DNA of 64,000 nucleotides from Leuctra nigra (lineage: Eukaryota > Arthropoda > Insecta > Plecoptera > Leuctridae): assembly GCA_934045905.1 (NCBI GenBank), contig OW203767.1:16371073-16435072 (forward strand), read 5' to 3'. The stretch's first letter is position 1. Each line of letters starts with the position of its first letter. The notes beneath the pieces are model-generated. The model did no database searches and had not been told where the DNA came from. It saw nothing but the letters and a program-made list of their open reading frames with translations. The translations under genes were made by a program, and so were the position numbers. Shown here piece by piece: positions 59,201-64,000 of the stretch.

Positions 59201-61345
59201 TTTCTCAGATGAATATTTAGGTAACTTAAAATGTGTACCTACCTTTGGATAAATATTTCGTATCATTATTAACTATGTACTTACTTAAATATCTTGCTTT
59301 CGTAAGTAATCACTCTAAAATTTGAATTGCCCCATTTAGATTTGTTTATTCCCTATACCTACCTTTATAGAGGTTGCTATGGCAACTTTTTCTCACGCAG
59401 GATGCCTATAGAACAGTTTCATCAATTGACCAAGAGTACCTCTTTGTCCAGTCAATCTTGGAATTTCCCTTGCATTTGTCCAGTCAATCTTGGAATTTCC
59501 CTTGCATCATATTGGTTTTCAACTTTTCACTACTTGTTTACAGTAAGTCCTGACAAGTGTTCCGACGTAAAGCCCTGGAGCTGGCAGACGCTTTGAAAGC
59601 CGAGTGGCCCGGGCTTCAAGTTATCATTAATTCTAAAACACCTCGTAAGGGAGCCTTCGAATTTACCTTGATCAAGCCTGATGGCAATGGTAAGGCTGCT
59701 TGAATCACTGTGTTTTTCATCCCGGGGGTGGGGACACTATTCATTGCTTTTATATAATAGGTACGGGGTGTTTGAACTTCTTCACTTTCATCTTCTCAGT
59801 TGAAATGTAGGCATCTTGTCTGCATGTTATCAGTTTTGCTTTTAAAATGAAAAAATGTGACTCACGCATCATCCATCGGGAATTTTGTGAGTAGGTAATG
59901 CCCGTAACTGTCCAATTTTATTATTAATTTCAGAGATGCTTGTAAGCGCTGTTCAATAGAAGTACGAATATATTATCTTATCTTCAGCATATTACAGTGT
60001 CGTGATCACTCGAGGCATGGTCTTAGATCTTCATTAATTTGTTGTACTTATTGATAATTTCATGCCATGCAAAATCCTTGAAAAAATTAAACTTCTCGTA
60101 CCTAGTTTCTGAGATCTATAATTTTAGTTTCCTCCTTCATGTTGTCTTATGGCAGCCAAGTAAAATCCGTGATTTTTAAGCTAAAATGCAGTTCAATTTT
60201 TTTGTACCATTATTTAAAAAAAACTTTTTTTGGTAGACATATGGACATACTATCGGGAAAAAAAATAATACCAGCATTTGCTATTTGTTTCAAAAGTTAT
60301 TGAAAACCAAATTCGAAATGATTTTCATACGGGTCTCTCAAGTTAAAGTTTTGTTTCGATCTCAAAAGACATATAATTGAGAACTCATTATTGGGCGGGA
60401 GCTGCAAACTGCAGTACAATAAATGAGTAGTTTATACTTAAATATAGTATTCAACTGTTGTAAAAAGTTTTTTGAAATTGTAATTTCAAAAATAAATAAA
60501 AATATGCTATCGAGTGCTCGCACCACTTTAAATCAATGGTGTTGGACATAATTCTAATTCTAGTCCCAATTCCTTACTGTTGCATGTGCCTGTAAAAAAT
60601 AATGTATTGTTGTGCTAGGTATACCTACACTCGGCAAAACAAAAATTGATCGTTGACCAAATTTGAATGACTGCTGGTCATGTCCCTGTAACCAATCAAA
60701 GCTTGTTATTATCATTGAAATGTGAGGTCACCTACTAGAGTGAGACAATGAGATCGCTTAGACTGACTTCTGATGGTGCGATCTTACATTTATCAGCCTA
60801 TCAGATTTATTGAACGTTCAATTTTTGTTTGGCTAAGTGTACCTACATACTAAACCGGTTAGTGCCTCGAGTCTGGGAAACATTTAGTCTAAGCATTCAG
60901 CACTCTTCACTTTCAGCATTTTTGAAAAAAGTTATTCTAGGTGACTAGGAGCAATTAGGTATATATATTCCCTTCAACATGTTGCAAATTGATTCAATGT
61001 TCCAGTTATGGAGAATAATTTAGTTTGTCGGTCGATTCGTTGGGTCAATTGTGTTATATTTCCCATCTATGACAAAAATAATAGGATAGGATTACCTATT
61101 TTAATTGGTTGCTGTCTCGTAATCTTTGCGAGCCTTTTGGTAACTGGTTTTTATCTTTTGATCAGTAGAGGGTGAGGTTGCATATTTGTCCCTACTACTG
61201 AAAGTTGCTCTACATATTTTATTAATGTTTTTTTTTCTTTCTTTCAGAGGTGTTAATCTGGAGTGGACTGAAGAGGGGGCCACCGCGTAAGGAGAAGTTC
61301 CCAGATTCAATTACTTTAATCCAAGCATTTAAATCAGCTCTTTAA
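56238..61345 (+). CDS. SELENOH: Selenoprotein H with in-frame TGA (Sec), three exons
   Basis: Exons 56238-56887, 59544-59689 and 61248-61345 give 298 codons. The split codon 217 is Cys (TG|T), then Lys, Ser and TGA at 59551-59553, forming the CxxU redox motif of SELENOH. After it the frame continues QVFRRKALELADALKAEWPG, LQVIINSKTPRKGAFEFTLI, KPDGNEVLIWSG and LKRGPPRKEKFPD, colinear with human SELENOH to its end. Established: a nuclear/nucleolar thioredoxin-fold redox protein with DNA-binding basic tail; the fly orthologue is BthD. Here the N-terminus is unusually long: about 208 residues rich in Lys, Ala and Glu with repeated KGR-type AT-hook-like words. The other nearby acceptor (59556-59557) leads to an immediate stop in the required frame, which supports TGA as Sec. 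Confidence 0.93.
57127..57148. repeat. G homopolymer run
   Basis: About 22 G in SELENOH intron 1. Confidence 0.9.
57184..57568. mobile_element. CAGGGTTRCCACT-ended TIR element
   Basis: CAGGGTTACCACTGGGCCAC and the complement of CAGGGTTGCCACTCGACTT. hAT-like ends but no clear 8-bp duplication. Contains the next MITE. Confidence 0.55.
57321..57462. repeat. AGGTACGTTTACAGCTC MITE, nested
   Basis: AGGTACGTTTACTTTACAGC and GAGCTGTAAACGTACCT; same family as 36013-36177. Confidence 0.65.
57784..58448. mobile_element. Non-autonomous hAT element
   Basis: CAGGGGCGGATCTAG and GGATCCGCCCCTG ends with a perfect 8-bp duplication TTGTAACA (57776-57783, 58449-58456). No transposase; contains C runs and TGCCCCGCAGGG repeats. 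Confidence 0.9.
58449..59046. repeat. Foldback with arms of about 280 bp
   Basis: TTGTAACATTTGGTTTTTTG, TTCACAAAAATGCCCCCT, ATCCAAAATCCGCCAAAATC and ATCTTATCGTTTTGG at the left are inverted at the right, ending CCAAATGTTACAA. The preceding hAT element inserted at its left terminus. Confidence 0.8.
59444..59509. repeat. 33-bp tandem duplication
   Basis: TGTCCAGTCAATCTTGGAAT plus TTCCCTTGCAT occurs twice head to tail, ending about 35 bases before the Sec exon of SELENOH. Confidence 0.9.
59690..60620. other. SELENOH intron 2, first part, nothing recognised
   Basis: AT-rich, no ORF, TIR or simple repeat that I can support. Confidence 0.5.
60625..60845. repeat. MITE in SELENOH intron 2
   Basis: CTACACTCGGCAAAACAAAA with ATTGATCGTT at the left; complement of GTACACTTAGCCAAACAAAA with ATTGAACGTTC at the right. 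Confidence 0.65.
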
Positions 61346-61449
61346 GTGTTGATTATTCTCATTTATTCATATCAGTACTTCGTGTTTGTCTCATGTCTAA
61401 TTTTTAATTTGTGTTTGTTACATATATCTCTCGGAATACCGTCAGTCTT

Positions 61450-61542
61450 GGAGTTGTTGATCTTGAGCTCTATGACGAATCTGTAGTAACGATAATTTAA
61501 TCAGCTCAGTTTCTGATGTTTCTAAAAAGTATCAACAATATC
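61450..61542 (+). promoter_or_regulatory. Candidate SECIS element of SELENOH
   Basis: Outer stem TTGTTGAT (61454-61461) with ATCAACAA (61531-61538). ATGA at 61472-61475 and TGAT at 61514-61517 form the quartet, helix II pairs GAATCTG with CAGTTTC (one mismatch), and AA at 61488-61489 lies 12 bases after ATGA in the apical part. These distances suit a eukaryotic SECIS. Lower stem near the quartet is irregular. Confidence 0.6.
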
Positions 61543-61678
61543 CAAGTCTGTTATGAAATTTTCAACTGGTTTTAGTTTCACTTTCAACCCACCTAAACGT
61601 TAGGGACCAAGCATATGAATACGTATTAAGTTTTGTGTCTTCGATATGTAACTGTTCCACATGTAAAATTTTCTGTAC

Positions 61679-61684
61679 AATAAA
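61679..61684 (+). terminator. Likely SELENOH poly(A) signal
   Basis: AATAAA 334 bases after the stop, downstream of the SECIS candidate. Confidence 0.6.
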
Positions 61685-63371
61685 TATTAATTACTCCACT
61701 TGTTGCTCACTTTTATCATACATTAACTTGTTTTCCCATTGTACTGGACTTCCCCAAATCGAACTACTTTCTGTAAATGAGACTGGAGGTGACCAATCGA
61801 AGATGTTTCAGGAAAGCATAAAACACCTTGGGAAGCGACTTTCTGTATGCTCGAAACAAAGATCTACAACCAGTCAACCATGGCTTAACAATATTTCTGA
61901 ACGCGTAGGTCTGTTCGTCGGGGTGTTCTAACCTGCTCAGATCACACCGGGAGTCTTCCCGGAATTTATTTTTTGGGGAATATTCCCGAAGGCAGGGAAT
62001 ATTGGGAATTTATTAATTTTACAAAATGTACGCTTAATCAGAATAAATAGGAAAATAGTTCAACAAAAGTACTTATTGATAGGTAGTTGATTCGTAATCC
62101 TTGCACCTAACATATTATTCAGTGACGTACTTCCGCTTGCTCGGAGCAGGTTAGAATACCCAGACGAAAAAATCTATTGTTACGAAATTAAGTACTAGAA
62201 CAATAATTTAAAAATGAAGATGTCGAATTTCGGCAGGTCCTTGTGGTTTTGTTCTTTGTACAAATTATTTAATGTGCAGTACCTAGAGGTAGAGTAATGG
62301 TACACAAATGCTCAAATTAATGTTTTGAAGAAAAATGTTTTTTTAGTAATAATTGCCTAATGCTCTCATTTGCAACTTTAAAAGGTTAATTTAATTATTC
62401 TGTATTATAACTACTACCATTATAAATTATCTAGTTCTAGTAAATTGACACTATATTTTCATTTGGGTGGGTGTCTTCCTACCTACTCGAAAGAGTGTTG
62501 ATATCGTAGCTACAAATGAAAATGAAATGATCGTAGCTCGAGAGAACGGCGCAATCGAAGTTCAAAGTTTTGGCGCGTTTACAGTCCTATCAACACACCA
62601 AAGTTGGAGATAAATTTAAATTTTCTTTGTGTTGAAATCAACATACAAACGAAATGGGTCATGCAGCAAGTTAATAATAAACTAAAGAGTTAAACAATGC
62701 AGCATACTTATCTTCCTTAAAACCATTGGATATCAGTTTATCTGTGACCTAATGAATAGAGTTCCACTCTGAGAGTTATTATTGAAATGTTGTCGAACTT
62801 GTACTACTACATGTCAGAGGAAGTGTTTGTTTCATATTGCTTTTTAGGGTTATTCAAACTAAAACATATATTTATTTGAAATTATATTGTAGGGATACCA
62901 AAAATAATCACTTTTATGTGTTTTTGAATTCGATGACATTTTATTTACAATTTAAAGCACATTGACCCAACACTAAATGTGCCGTGTTTGACTCGGGAGT
63001 ATTGTGTTCTATTTTCCATTTCCGACATTTTCTATTTTTGCTCCAGTCGGATAGAAAGTGTAGCCTACAAACTTATTCATGTGATTGTATTATTTACTGT
63101 GTGAATTTTATGTAAACACTTGACTTTTCCCCGGTATTATCGACCAGACTTTATACTATCATCTTCAACTTAGTCCCATTGTTATAGAATAGGCATACGG
63201 CCTGTGTGTTGTGTTTTAAAGTTGGATACATTACTGCTCCTACCTAGAGTTGCTCACATCTGGCAAACAAACTGTGATATCATTAATTTTAGCATAGTTA
63301 TTAGAGAGGGTCTTCCTAGTCGTATAACAATTTAGTCAAGTTCGAGAAGACAGCAGCATCTTTGGTGAATA
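61685..63371. other. Intergenic, nothing recognised
   Basis: No convincing ORF, RNA gene or paired repeat. CCTGCTCAGATCA at about 61933 and GCTCGGAGCAGGTTAGAATA at about 62138 suggest an eroded inverted pair. Confidence 0.4.
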
Positions 63372-63423
63372 ATGTCTGCTGCAGCTGTCGAGACACCCGA
63401 CAAAAATGAGGTTCCAACAATAG
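63372..63423 (+). CDS. Possible first coding exon of an unidentified gene
   Basis: ATG at 63372 opens MSAAAVETPDKNEVPTI and runs to a good donor TAG|GTAAGT (63424). Composition looks coding (Ala/acidic start) and the upstream context AATA is acceptable. I do not recognise the protein from 17 residues; the remainder would lie beyond the window. Confidence 0.45.
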
Positions 63424-64000
63424 GTAAGTTGTCCATTGTACATACCTAATCCTGCTAGCAGCCTACCTCTGTAGGTAGGTTAACTACCTACCTACCTACC
63501 TTGATGTAGTTATTTAGCACTGGCGAGTACTACCTACCTAGGTACCTAGTAGTAGATAGAAGGTAGGGACAAGGTGAACCGATGACATCTATTTTGCTGA
63601 TAGTTTTGACATCATTTTTATTTTAATTAATTTTAGGTAGTATCTACCTAGGTAGGTAGTAGGTATTTTAACAAATGAGTTGATATTACTGCCGACCCAC
63701 CTTTTTACTAACAAGTTAAAGGTACTACCTACCTAGCTACTATTGGGTCAGAACAATAAGGCTACCTACGTTCTAGAAAGCTTCTAGGTCTAACAGTAAA
63801 TGTGACAACAATGGTGCATGTTCTAGACTTGATGCAACAATACCACAAGAGATTAGAGAAGGTAATCTCTTGCAGTACTTTTTTACTGGACATCAACTGA
63901 AAATTGTGTAAATTTCAAAGTACCTAGGTACCTAGCTGGTCCCGATGACCTATATGAAAGAATCCATACTATTGGTCAGATATTGGTGTGAGTTGCATGC
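63424..64000. repeat. TACCTA/TAGGTA-rich stretch
   Basis: Many short runs such as CTACCTACCTACCTACC and palindromes such as GGTACC and CCTAGG fill the presumed first intron. A similar patch is at 56930-57030. Confidence 0.7.

Noticed and set aside
59556..59557. Alternative acceptor AAG after the TGA, making SELENOH an ordinary gene
   Set aside because: It gives GTT CCG ACG TAA in the phase set by exon 1, an immediate stop; only the acceptor at 59541-59543 restores the conserved frame.
61554..61625. Other ATGA words in the SELENOH 3' UTR as SECIS core
   Set aside because: Those at about 61554 and 61615 lack a partner GA at fitting distance and an outer stem.

Overview
This is eukaryotic nuclear DNA: intron-rich protein genes with GT/AG splice sites, AATAAA signals and dense transposon debris. 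The gene set (BRAP, NSMCE1, HSPBP1, SFSWAP, VPS37, SELENOH) and the transposon types point to an arthropod, probably an insect. Short TACCTA/GTAGGTAC tracts are everywhere. I cannot name the order. The host keeps selenocysteine decoding, because the SELENOH gene here has an in-frame TGA and a plausible SECIS.

Layout. At 19-11689 (+) are the last five exons of BRAP, with a two-ORF LINE and several nested DNA transposons in its introns. NSMCE1 (12608-13438, -) and HSPBP1 (13943-15788, +) are divergent neighbours. SFSWAP (16818-45823, +) is complete in 11 exons (788 aa) spread over 29 kb. Its introns hold a 5.85-kb inverted Penelope dimer, a 5S-derived SINE, a 3.4-kb TIR element and three LINEs. 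VPS37 (47109-55144, -) has three exons and converges on SFSWAP. SELENOH (56238-61345, +) is divergent from VPS37 and encodes 297 aa with a CKSU motif; its SECIS candidate lies about 110 bases past the stop. A possible first exon of another gene is at 63372-63423.

How it fits together. The host genes are unrelated housekeeping genes (ubiquitin ligase/MAPK scaffold, SMC5/6 DNA repair, Hsp70 nucleotide exchange, SR-type splicing regulator, ESCRT-I sorting, redox selenoprotein); I see no operon-like logic. Most of the window is intron filled by layered insertions. Several layers can be ordered because each has its own target-site duplication and an empty copy exists elsewhere in the window.

Most noteworthy: (1) SELENOH with Sec TGA, CxxU and SECIS; (2) the Penelope palindrome with 2,883-bp equal arms inside one 15-bp target duplication; (3) three-deep nested insertions at 0.5-2.9 kb and 42.7-45.6 kb; (4) a repeat family with Helitron-like ends; (5) a cluster of small hairpins with co-varying stems between VPS37 and SELENOH.
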